Source: an uncultured Clostridia bacterium
Lineage (GTDB): Bacteria; Bacillota; Clostridia; Christensenellales; CAG-314
Reading direction: 5' to 3'
DNA length: 15,438 nt
NCBI GenBank assembly: GCA_937915515.1
Contig: CALGIK010000184.1
Coordinates: 1-15,438, forward strand
The position numbers and the translations under genes are program-made. Of the stretch, positions 9,101 to 14,781 are shown in pieces. Below the pieces are notes generated by a model. That model was not told the origin of the DNA. It ran no database searches and saw nothing but the letters and a program-made list of their open reading frames with translations. Within the stretch, counting starts at the first letter, position 1. The number at the start of each line of letters is the position of its first letter.

Positions 9101-9282
9101 TTGGTGTTGAAACTGCCGCCGCTGACTTTTATTAAAGCTCTCTCGGCATCAAGAGTGCTTTTTTCGGGCACAATAATATAATTTTTGCATTCCAAATCGC
9201 CATGGTTAAGCTTATTAATTTTTTCGTCAATACTCATTTTGGCTGAGCGCAAAGTGTTTGCGCAAATTAACGTCATCTGCAT
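6130..9282 (-). CDS. addB: ATP-dependent nuclease subunit B (AddB), with altered Walker A
   Basis: A 1050-residue AddB (RexB) subunit with an inactive helicase fold and an Fe-S nuclease. It cuts the 5' strand and recognises Chi in characterised AddAB. Seen here: IIVPEK (36-41, family VPE-Q), GANEGSMP (551-558), and nuclease elements GNILHSVFE (H756), GIIDRID (D859), IIDYKSGK (D872, K874) and QLFVY (Q892, Y896). The four cluster cysteines are C726, C1010, C1013 and C1019 in the expected C...C-x2-C-x5-C layout. The N-terminal Walker A, usually GRxGxGK(S/T), is replaced by ANTLRSAKMS (8-17), keeping only K15. The frame is open to ATG 9324. However, a perfect promoter lies inside those first 14 codons, and homologues begin near MTL, so I chose ATG 9282 (ATG 9276 is the alternative). 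No ribosome binding site precedes either, which fits leaderless initiation. Confidence 0.92.
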   Translation of the reverse strand: MQMTLICANTLRSAKMSIDEKINKLNHGDLECKNYIIVPEKSTLDAERALIKVSGGSFNTNVVTFKKLVDSLKDIKQEYLTRQNCIILLSKLLDSKSGSFYCFKHGVNSSGFAEKIYQLISAFKYAHILPEQLSIADLPQSLKTKLSDIRLIYSAYIDAMKNRYIDSADKLDILIDTLTPQTIGSCGFYIYDFLSFNTQEKLIIKKLIRFGKQVTVAAASSSQYTHSALFDNSVPQAIQGICDDLNIKPNIENYVAHASQLTKHIYTSVFCVGKTMQKTISPDKLIIKNCSDIFDEVLKLAHFIDFYVKQGGRYKDIKVLCSDTSLYGFAIEKHFSDYMIPFYLDKKESLIDSVLGRYVIAFLNSYKNNFKLNNVLDFAKNYLFNEDVFAFENFCIKYNINYNYSDFEIGLKDVYYEQAKAVGKKLTEIFSRYGIKKADTCKSYIEKISDFLTKESIGEKLEEYGSILNSYGINEEQRRIMQTEKKLRQVLEQLAAVMENEYITLDKFIKAFSSALNAQTVSIVPLFFDCVNISDLNKGISHDVKVLIILGANEGSMPVAKKSGTLLTDSNIEMLKKYGINADISAESENRRQRFKLFNALNEPTDILYVSFAGNNKDSQTRPAPFVIALKKCFSADGIGDYPDDVINYEYLNKKTALKKAVTTLSQNREGILKYSLLPKQIDEYNSKAQKYLDFNNDIQNIPNGKKIFFKGGAYSVTKIENFYNCPFSHFVSSGLGLKEKETGQFKVNDFGNILHSVFEKFVNRIINKERIDKNTAEAIFNQVINDEKYCAFKNDFKFAFLSENLKKETIKMCVSIAQQIANSDFSPIKTEFGFGFNSDNMLTIDCEGKTLSLKGIIDRIDAYGDKYMIIDYKSGKAEFNESKLYVGIKLQLFVYALAVKKYLKGEPVACFYFKISDDYNESDKKRFIGRVIGETDLINNIDNNFYKDGKSTLFSASLKKDGGLSNIGKSSLTHKQFNSCIDYAVSLITRANKLMQQGYIAVNPIENACTYCLSKKLCNFNDTLIFSPRKEVLMSAEDISLCMEVKSHA

Positions 9283-9288
9283 AAACTC

Positions 9289-9317
9289 ATTATAATGCGT
9301 AATTACGTCAATGTCAA
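9289..9317 (-). promoter_or_regulatory. Perfect consensus promoter for addBA
   Basis: On the - strand TTGACA (9317-9312) and TATAAT (9294-9289) are exact consensus and exactly 17 bases apart. Counting from the -10 puts +1 at 9282, the A of an ATG in the addB frame. The mRNA would therefore begin on, or a few bases from, the start codon. Confidence 0.8.
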
Positions 9318-9325
9318 TTGACATT
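9310..9325. repeat. 16-bp palindrome at the junction of two divergent promoters
   Basis: AATGTCAATTGACATT is a perfect inverted repeat. It is formed by the two -35 hexamers (TTGACA on each strand) placed directly back to back, plus two bases of flank on each side. It may be a side effect of the promoter arrangement or a regulator site. The sequence alone cannot tell which. Confidence 0.75.
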
Positions 9326-9346
9326 TTTTTGTTTGTAAAGTATAAT
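9318..9346 (+). promoter_or_regulatory. Perfect consensus promoter for the lipoprotein gene
   Basis: TTGACA (9318-9323) and TATAAT (9341-9346) are exact consensus with a 17-base spacer. The predicted start of transcription is near 9353. That leaves a leader of about 18 bases containing CGGAG before ATG 9371. Confidence 0.88.
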
Positions 9347-9370
9347 GATAACTACTTTATCGGAGAAAAT

Positions 9371-10438
9371 ATGAAAAAACTTTTTGCTTTTTTTGCGGCT
9401 ATCGTCCTTATATCAATACTTTTAACGGGCTGCGGTGCGCCTTATGTGCCGCATACTACGCCTTGTTGGGCAAACAACGAAACTTTAACATACAATGTGC
9501 GCCGCGCAAGCGATTATGAGCTTAATTATATCGGCATAACCGGAGTGACTGACGAAACAGGGATATTTAGGACACCTTATCTTCAAATTATTCCTTTTGA
9601 TGCTCAGGGCACTTATACTACAACGGTTACACACAACAGTGCTGAGGGCACTTATACTGTAGTGTCAACGCTTAACGTAACCGAAATTTACACTAAAAAA
9701 CAGTTTGACGTTGATATGGATTTGTATACGGCAGCTATTCAAAAGGCGGCAAGCAGCGAAATTATGAGTATGGACGGCGAAGATATTGTCGTTGACGTAT
9801 CAATAATAAGCCAATGCACCTTTAAGGAAATGGGAATGCTGCCGGTATCCAGCAGCAAAACCGTCAAAAGTGTATTTATCGGATGCGGCGTATGCACCGA
9901 AAACGATATAGTAACAACGGTAAATTATGATTACTCACAAAAAAAGCCTATTGTAAAGGTGAATACTGTAGCTGATGCAAAGAGCAACGAAAAAGACGTA
10001 AAACTTAAAAACGGTGTCAAAACCTTCGATAATGAACAAATAGAATTTCTTTTGAGGAGTTTCAATATAACTCCTCTTGCTGAAGCGGGCGGCACGTCTC
10101 TTAATATTTTTGACGGTACGGGACTTTTAGACGTAACAACCGTTAATGCCGTTGTGCCTAAAGGATATTTATTTGATTATCAGTTAGGCGGAGTGTGGAA
10201 AAATGTTGATAGTAGCGGCAATCCCTTATACTATATGGAAGGGGAAAATTATACCGACGTTAAAGGAAACATAATTGAAACACAAAATCGCAAAGTAAGT
10301 ATCGTCGGTTTAAACGGATTAAATTTGGTTTATTATTTTGACAGCGAGCCTTCGGCGCAAAAAAAGCAGGTTTTGGTGCGCATGCAGCAAAGTTATTTGG
10401 TGTTTGACATAACCGCCGAAAGTTTATCTCTTGTGTAA
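9371..10438 (+). CDS. Uncharacterised lipoprotein
   Basis: A 355-residue secreted lipoprotein of unknown family. The signal peptide MKKLFAFFAAIVLISILLTGC has a textbook lipobox, LLTGC, so cleavage before C21 and lipid anchoring to the outer face of the membrane are expected. The mature part is rich in T, V, N and D, looks mainly beta-stranded, and has no further membrane helix. Residues 78-83 (AQGTYT) and 91-96 (AEGTYT) come from a near-exact DNA repeat. I recognise no catalytic motif. ATG 9371 was chosen over an in-frame ATG at 9311 because GGAG (9362-9365) is five bases upstream, the promoter -10 lies at 9341-9346, and the signal peptide begins here. The gene is divergent from addB and shares the promoter junction with it. 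No functional link is visible. Confidence 0.85.
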   Translation: MKKLFAFFAAIVLISILLTGCGAPYVPHTTPCWANNETLTYNVRRASDYELNYIGITGVTDETGIFRTPYLQIIPFDAQGTYTTTVTHNSAEGTYTVVSTLNVTEIYTKKQFDVDMDLYTAAIQKAASSEIMSMDGEDIVVDVSIISQCTFKEMGMLPVSSSKTVKSVFIGCGVCTENDIVTTVNYDYSQKKPIVKVNTVADAKSNEKDVKLKNGVKTFDNEQIEFLLRSFNITPLAEAGGTSLNIFDGTGLLDVTTVNAVVPKGYLFDYQLGGVWKNVDSSGNPLYYMEGENYTDVKGNIIETQNRKVSIVGLNGLNLVYYFDSEPSAQKKQVLVRMQQSYLVFDITAESLSLV

Positions 10439-10464
10439 AACAAAATAATCAAATACTGTGCTTT

Positions 10465-10510
10465 AAAATGCACCCCAAAAGTTGTAGCAACTTATGAGGT
10501 GCATTTTATT
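10465..10510 (+). terminator. Long hairpin, probable terminator after the lipoprotein gene
   Basis: The outer stem AAAATGCACC (10465-10474) / GGTGCATTTT (10498-10507) is 10 bp and perfect. Inside it a second stem, AAGTTG (10479-10484) / CAACTT (10488-10493), has a 3-base loop, with four unpaired bases on each side between the stems. The T-run is part of the outer stem and is followed by ATT. It starts 27 bases after the lipoprotein stop. The A and T flanks would let it act on either strand. It also covers a possible GTG start of the next gene. Confidence 0.65.
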
Positions 10511-10546
10511 CGTTATAAAACATTTGGTTTTGTCAATAATAACGGC

Positions 10547-10990
10547 ATGTTGTTATTGCTGTTGGATTTTGTAAAAAAGTGTCTTTTGGACGGTTTAAGC
10601 TTATCGGACGCCTTTACGGCTTTTGCCAAACAAAATGCATATACTTTTAAAAGTGTAAAAAAATGTTTTTACAGCGCCGTTTACGGTTTAAAGGACCATC
10701 CAAACCTCGCTAAAAGGCTTGAGGTCAATATAGAAAAAATGCTTTCGCCTTCTAACGCATTTAATATGGCTGCGGTTAACCGTTATATAATCAACAACGG
10801 AGGCGATGTAAACAAGTGTGTTTTTGAACTTTGTTTAGGTGACGAAACAGAAGCGTCGGCTTTGCTCAAACGCTATTTTAATTTTTATCCCGATAATATT
10901 AAATGTGAAACAATCATCCAAAAAAAATCCGTACCGCTTGCTCATTATGCGTTAAATTTACAAGCTAAATATTTTAACAGTAATAATTAA
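10547..10990 (+). CDS. Small unrecognised helical protein
   Basis: A 147-residue protein of unknown function, rich in K, L, N and A. The first 60 residues (LDFVKKCLLDGLSLSDAFTA, then FAKQNAYTFKSVKKCFYSAV) read as a helical bundle. The pattern 'hydrophobic helix, G-x-S-L-x-D-A-F, x-F-A, then S-V-K-x-x-F-Y' looks like a small DNA-binding or regulatory helical domain, but I cannot assign a family. There is no signal peptide or membrane helix. The start is uncertain. The frame is open to GTG 10499, but that codon lies in the right arm of the hairpin with no usable ribosome binding site. ATG 10547 sits where the conserved-looking part begins, yet it also lacks a clear site. The length and steady composition argue that the frame is real. 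Confidence 0.6.
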   Translation: MLLLLLDFVKKCLLDGLSLSDAFTAFAKQNAYTFKSVKKCFYSAVYGLKDHPNLAKRLEVNIEKMLSPSNAFNMAAVNRYIINNGGDVNKCVFELCLGDETEASALLKRYFNFYPDNIKCETIIQKKSVPLAHYALNLQAKYFNSNN

Positions 10991-11062
10991 ATATTTTTTG
11001 TCTGCGGTATACGCTCCTTAAGTGCGATAAATATACACAAAAACAATTTAATCAGCTATTTG

Positions 11063-11524
11063 TCAGGGTTTTTCCCTTCTTTCTTTAAAAAAATCGGTCA
11101 AAAGTTTTGCGCATTCCTCTTTAAGTATTCCCCCAGTAGCGGTTAAATTATGGTTTAACTGATTAACTTCAGATACATTTAAAACGCTGCCGCATGCGCC
11201 GCCTCGGTCGTCAAATGCGCCAAAATATACCTGTTTTATTCGAGCGTTAAAGCACGCGCCTATACACATGGAGCAAGGTTCGAGCGTCACGTAGAGTTGA
11301 CAATTGTCAAGCCGCCAGCTTTTTAATTTTTTGCAAGCCGCTTCTATAGCTATAATTTCGGCATGTCTTGTGGCAATTTGCTGCTTGTTGCGTTTGTTGC
11401 GTCCTCTGCCGACAATTTTGCCGTCACACACCACAATGGCACCTACCGGCACCTCTCCTTCATTTTTCGCTTGTTTGGCTAACAGTATTGCCGCCTTCAT
11501 AAACTTTTGCTGTATTGTACTCAT
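11063..11524 (-). CDS. tadA: tRNA-specific adenosine deaminase TadA
   Basis: A 153-residue zinc deaminase of the CMP/dCMP deaminase fold. It converts adenosine 34 to inosine in the anticodon of tRNA-Arg(ACG), so one tRNA can read several arginine codons. The zinc site is complete: H54 and catalytic E56 in RHAE, C84 and C87 in LEPCSMC. The family sequence ARIKQVYFGAFDDRGGACGS follows (94-113), with the aspartate/glycine-rich turn typical of TadA. Length is normal. ATG 11524 gives the expected N-terminus (FMKAAILLAKQA). M9 at 11500 is an alternative. No clear ribosome binding site is visible, and the start lies inside the M14 peptidase gene (65-base overlap), so translational coupling is likely. 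Confidence 0.95.
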   Translation of the reverse strand: MSTIQQKFMKAAILLAKQAKNEGEVPVGAIVVCDGKIVGRGRNKRNKQQIATRHAEIIAIEAACKKLKSWRLDNCQLYVTLEPCSMCIGACFNARIKQVYFGAFDDRGGACGSVLNVSEVNQLNHNLTATGGILKEECAKLLTDFFKERREKP

Positions 11525-12398
11525 ATTGTTTTACCAAATTTTTATCTCTTGCAACTGTATTCAGCAGCCGCCGCGGGATATCTGCGTTTTTATTATATAT
11601 ATTGTTAAAATCGGTATAGGGATAGGGATGTTCGTACTTGTCGCTGCCTACCTCAATAGTAAAAGAAGGTATATCCATTGTCTGAATGCACCAGTCTTTG
11701 TAGCCGCCGCAACTGCCTGCTTCTGACGCAACAAGAGTATAACCCGTAACTTCACTGATGCTTTTTGCCAATCGATAATGGCGCCATAGCTGCTGTTTGG
11801 TTTTTTGGAAAAAACGCCAATATATTACTTCGCCTTTACAGTGATAGCTTATTGTTGCAAGAGGCTTAATTTCACGCGTAAAATGCACCAAAGATTTTGT
11901 TTCTATCTCGCTGTTTGGCATTTTGCCGACATAATTTGAAGGACTCTTAAAAAATACGTTGCTTTTGCCTTGTCCCCAGCGTGCATCAAAATTAACATTA
12001 AGGTCAACTCCGTTTATGTTGGCTTTCCACAGCGAAAAATCGGCGCTGCTGTTTATTTTTAGCAGGTTTTTTTTGATTTGCTTATCTTCCAAAAAAGCAA
12101 CGCCTTCCTGACACAGCTTTACGCCGTCAACGTTTACCATGGGTATAAAATATATGCCTCCCATGATTAAATGCGACGGATTTTTAAGCAAGTGTTTAGC
12201 CTGATTAACGACAAGTAAGGATGTAATATGCTCCCGTGCATGAATACCCCCCGTTACAATTATGCTGTCGCCTTTTTTGTCGCCAATAAAAATGTAAGGA
12301 ATAGGATTATTTAATACGCTGTAACCAATTTCTCCTGTTTCGATGCCCCGATTTTTAAACTCCTCGACTTCCTTTAACAAATCCTCATATCTAAACAC
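11460..12398 (-). CDS. M14-family zinc metallopeptidase
   Basis: A 312-residue M14-type peptidase (metallocarboxypeptidase fold). The zinc ligands are H53 and E56 in GGIHAREH and H186 in SYHCKGE. The general base glutamate is E249 in PSFTIEVG. The substrate-binding segment reads GVDLNVNFDARW, with N134 kept but V135 where carboxypeptidases usually have arginine (NRN). Bacterial relatives of this size often cut gamma-D-glutamyl-diamino acid bonds in wall peptides, so a peptidoglycan role is plausible but unproven. No signal peptide is present with this start. GTG 12398 was chosen because a strong site AAAGGTGGTG (12413-12404) ends at the right distance and the domain begins with FRYEDLL. A longer frame from TTG 12476 would add a short hydrophobic segment but has no ribosome binding site. 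It lies 147 bases after rlmH, and its 3' end overlaps tadA. Confidence 0.85.
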   Translation of the reverse strand: MFRYEDLLKEVEEFKNRGIETGEIGYSVLNNPIPYIFIGDKKGDSIIVTGGIHAREHITSLLVVNQAKHLLKNPSHLIMGGIYFIPMVNVDGVKLCQEGVAFLEDKQIKKNLLKINSSADFSLWKANINGVDLNVNFDARWGQGKSNVFFKSPSNYVGKMPNSEIETKSLVHFTREIKPLATISYHCKGEVIYWRFFQKTKQQLWRHYRLAKSISEVTGYTLVASEAGSCGGYKDWCIQTMDIPSFTIEVGSDKYEHPYPYTDFNNIYNKNADIPRRLLNTVARDKNLVKQYEYNTAKVYEGGNTVSQTSEK

Positions 12399-12403
12399 TC
12401 TTA

Positions 12404-12413
12404 CACCACCTTT
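12404..12413 (-). promoter_or_regulatory. Ribosome binding site that sets the M14 peptidase start
   Basis: On the - strand AAAGGTGGTG differs from the ideal AAAGGAGGTG at one base. Seven bases separate GGTGG from GTG 12398. This argues against the longer TTG-started frame. Confidence 0.7.
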
Positions 12414-12545
12414 TTGCTTTAATTTATGGTATGCTAAAATTAGCGCCAAAGTGATTAAAATGTAAAGATTTGTCAAACAAATAAAGCTTTTTGATTTTTT
12501 TTAGCTTTAATGCCGTCAATTATTTTTTGATTTGTTATTTATAAA

Positions 12546-13016
12546 TCATTTATGATAGGGAATATCGTTTAAAATGGTAAAGGCACGGTAAATCTGCTCT
12601 GCCAAAACTACTCTAAACAATTGATGAGGCAAAGTGATTAAACCGAAACTGACGATCTTATCGGCTTTGTCCTTTACCGTTTGACATATACCGTTGCTGC
12701 TGCCGATTATAAAAGAAATTGCGCCTTTTTGCATGGACGCTTCCTTTATAAGGTTTGCCATGTCAAAACTACTGAAGGGAGTACCTTCTTTGTCCATAAC
12801 CACAATCATGCCTATCTGCTTTTCGGTTATTTGTTTTGCTTCGGTTGAAAGCGCTTTTTTTATGTTGGCTTCGTCGTTTTTTGTAATAAGCGTACTCGGT
12901 ATTTCTGTCACGGTTAAATTACAAAATCTGCTTAATCTTTTGTAATACTCGTCTAATGCTTGAGTTAAATATTTTTCCTTAATATTACCTACGCAGATTA
13001 ACTTAACTGCAATCAT
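12546..13016 (-). CDS. rlmH: 23S rRNA pseudouridine-1915 N3-methyltransferase RlmH
   Basis: A 156-residue SPOUT-class methyltransferase. It uses S-adenosylmethionine to methylate pseudouridine 1915 in helix 69 of 23S rRNA on assembled ribosomes. It matches the family across its length: MIAVKLICVGNIKEKYL at the start, the knot region ISFIIGSSNGI (100-110, family FxIGGSxGL), and the C-terminal signature LPHQLFRVVLAEQIYRAFTI ending in PYHK. N108 and the serine pair replace the commoner GGS-x-G spelling but keep the glycine turn. ATG 13016 overlaps the CPBP protease stop in ATGA, so the two are translationally coupled. In Firmicutes rlmH commonly closes the walRK-walJ-htrA neighbourhood, and walJ is two genes upstream here. 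Confidence 0.96.
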   Translation of the reverse strand: MIAVKLICVGNIKEKYLTQALDEYYKRLSRFCNLTVTEIPSTLITKNDEANIKKALSTEAKQITEKQIGMIVVMDKEGTPFSSFDMANLIKEASMQKGAISFIIGSSNGICQTVKDKADKIVSFGLITLPHQLFRVVLAEQIYRAFTILNDIPYHK

Positions 13017-13996
13017 TTAGATAAACCCGAAACAAAATTAGACAACCAAAAAAGTACGCATATTGCTATACCCGCCGCTAAAACCATTATTTCGGAAACA
13101 CTCTTTTTTGTGTTGCTTTTATTGCGCACGCTATCCAAAGTTAAAACTTTTTGTACGGTAACAGGTTGATCAGTATCTTGTTTTTCTATTTTAATGTGCT
13201 TTGTCTTTTGTATAAATGCGTACAACGCTAAACTTGTGATAATCAGTCCGCCAAAAAGGAAAATGTACCAATATTTTAATATAAATGCGTCACCGGCTCC
13301 TTCCTCTGTGGTCTTTGCAACAATAACAACAATAAGATTGTTAATCAAATGAATAAGCATACCCGGTATAATGCTCATGCTCTTTAACGCAATATACGCT
13401 AAAAGCACACCCATAATAAACTGATGTACCGTTTGCGCAGGGTTAACGTGATAAATCATAAACAGAGCACCGCTGATTAAACAAGCGTTAATCAGTCCTT
13501 TTTTACTTAATCCGTTTGTTATTACGCCTCTAAATAGCTGTTCCTCGCAAAAAGCCGGCAAAACAACAACAACAAGGATGAGCAATACCGTATTTAAAAT
13601 ACCGTTATCAATCGGCACGCTGCTTGTTACTGTGTAGCCTATTTTGCTTAATGCCTGCAAAATCCATAATTGAATGGGGTTTACCGTACAAAATACGCCT
13701 ACGCCGAGCACTACTGCTAAAATAAGCGTAGAAAAGTTTATTTTTGATTTAATACGCGTTGCTTTTAAGTAATCTATCTTGTTGATTTTAGTATAAACAA
13801 AAACGCAGGCAAACAAACTCAACTGTAAGACAGCGCTGATTATCCAAAACCAAGGCTCTTTGAAATTTCCCTCGTCGTCATGTATGTTTAAGGATTGCGA
13901 CAAAAGCGCCGTTAACAGGCTAATCAACAGAATAGCCGAAAGGGAAATGGTGAACAAATAATATCCGTCTTTTTTTTCAAATTCATTTCTTAACAA
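13013..13996 (-). CDS. CPBP-family intramembrane metalloprotease
   Basis: A 327-residue polytopic membrane protein of the CPBP (CAAX protease and bacteriocin-processing, Abi) family. The conserved motifs are present: EEQLFR with E151, E152 and R156, FMIYH with H183, and HLINN with H216 and N220. About eight hydrophobic segments are visible (roughly 14-34, 49-68, 89-107, 133-149, 169-183, 192-226, 240-262, 302-322). An unusual polar loop (264-300) comes before a last C-terminal helix. Members cut prenylated or peptide substrates in the membrane, and some give bacteriocin immunity; the substrate here is unknown. It starts at TTG 13996, with GGAGGAG upstream inside walJ, and overlaps walJ by 14 bases and rlmH by 4. 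The slot between walJ and rlmH is often taken by the HtrA protease in other Firmicutes. Confidence 0.9.
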   Translation of the reverse strand: MLRNEFEKKDGYYLFTISLSAILLISLLTALLSQSLNIHDDEGNFKEPWFWIISAVLQLSLFACVFVYTKINKIDYLKATRIKSKINFSTLILAVVLGVGVFCTVNPIQLWILQALSKIGYTVTSSVPIDNGILNTVLLILVVVVLPAFCEEQLFRGVITNGLSKKGLINACLISGALFMIYHVNPAQTVHQFIMGVLLAYIALKSMSIIPGMLIHLINNLIVVIVAKTTEEGAGDAFILKYWYIFLFGGLIITSLALYAFIQKTKHIKIEKQDTDQPVTVQKVLTLDSVRNKSNTKKSVSEIMVLAAGIAICVLFWLSNFVSGLSK

Positions 13997-14774
13997 TTAT
14001 ACTTTCTCCTCCGCAAAACTGTTTTGCAATATATAAGTTAATGTCCTTTCCTTCTTTTGCGCCCACTTTACTTAGAATGTTTATAGCAGTACTAAAGGCA
14101 ATTTCTTCCGTATTGTTTTCGAGACTTAAATGCCCTAAAAATGCATTTTTTACGTTGATATCGGGTAAAAGAGCTAAGACCTCCGCCGCTTGCTCGTTAG
14201 AAAGATGTCCCGTTTCACCCAAAATGCGTCTTTTTAAAGGATACGGATAATTGCCCTGTTTAAGCATTACTTCGTCATGATTGCTTTCGATTAATACGGT
14301 GTGGCAACCGTTAAAAAAGTTTATAAGCGATTGGTCGGCTTTTCCGGTGTCGGTGACGGTGGCTATACTCACTCCGCTTTCCTCACTTACTTTGTAACCG
14401 CAACAAAACGACGCATCGTGGCTGCACTCATAAAACTCAACAAAGTAGCTGTCGGCATTAAAGGGTGTGTCAAAGCAGACAATTCTGTCCTCTGCATTTG
14501 ACACACGCAAAGAGAGCGCTTTAAACCCTCTTTGGTGAACATAAATTTTTGCCTTTTTGTTTGCCGATAAAAAAGGCTCCAATGCGCTTATATGGTCGTT
14601 ATGCTCATGCGTTATCAAAACGCCGTCAATATCGGTAATGCTTAAACCTTCTTTTTTTAATGCCGATTTTAAGCTGCGGATGCCACCGCCGCAATCTATT
14701 AAGAGCCGTGTTTTGCCGTCGTCTATAAGCGTTAAATTTCCGCGGCTGCCGCTGTATTTATTGCAAAATTTCAT
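13983..14774 (-). CDS. walJ: WalJ/YycJ-type metallo-beta-lactamase-fold hydrolase
   Basis: A 263-residue metallo-beta-lactamase-fold protein of the YycJ/WalJ group. It has the metal site THEHNDH (H56, H58, D60, H61), plus H119, D142 and the late histidines H190 and H215. The N-terminus MKFCNKYSGSRGNLTLI matches the family start (SGSxGN). Members are proposed exonucleases or DNA-repair nucleases, and the gene is often in or next to the walRK operon, but walRK itself is not in this window. ATG 14774 follows the transporter stop by 7 bases, with AAGGG just before it. Its own stop overlaps the CPBP gene by 14 bases. The ribosome binding site of the latter is encoded in the last codons. Confidence 0.93.
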   Translation of the reverse strand: MKFCNKYSGSRGNLTLIDDGKTRLLIDCGGGIRSLKSALKKEGLSITDIDGVLITHEHNDHISALEPFLSANKKAKIYVHQRGFKALSLRVSNAEDRIVCFDTPFNADSYFVEFYECSHDASFCCGYKVSEESGVSIATVTDTGKADQSLINFFNGCHTVLIESNHDEVMLKQGNYPYPLKRRILGETGHLSNEQAAEVLALLPDINVKNAFLGHLSLENNTEEIAFSTAINILSKVGAKEGKDINLYIAKQFCGGESIIVKK

Positions 14775-14781
14775 TTGTCCC

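Noticed and set aside
9311..9370. A 20-codon N-terminal extension of the lipoprotein, starting MSID from ATG 9311.
   Set aside because: It runs through the promoter and is caused by the palindrome, which spells M-S-I-D on both strands. The signal peptide, ribosome binding site and promoter all point to ATG 9371.
10991..11062. Spacer between the convergent small gene and tadA, searched for a shared terminator.
   Set aside because: Only a 3-bp near-palindrome around GCGGTATACGC is visible, with no stem and T-run.
12399..12476. TTG-started extension of the M14 peptidase with a hydrophobic segment (LYILITLALILAY) that could be read as a membrane anchor.
   Set aside because: There is no ribosome binding site before TTG 12476, no positive charge precedes the hydrophobic part, and a strong site with GTG 12398 lies at the start of the conserved domain.
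12483..12508. Possible terminator after rlmH with arms AAAGCT / AGCTTT.
   Set aside because: The stem is six weak pairs around a 14-base loop, so it is not a convincing terminator. Transcription may continue into the M14 gene.
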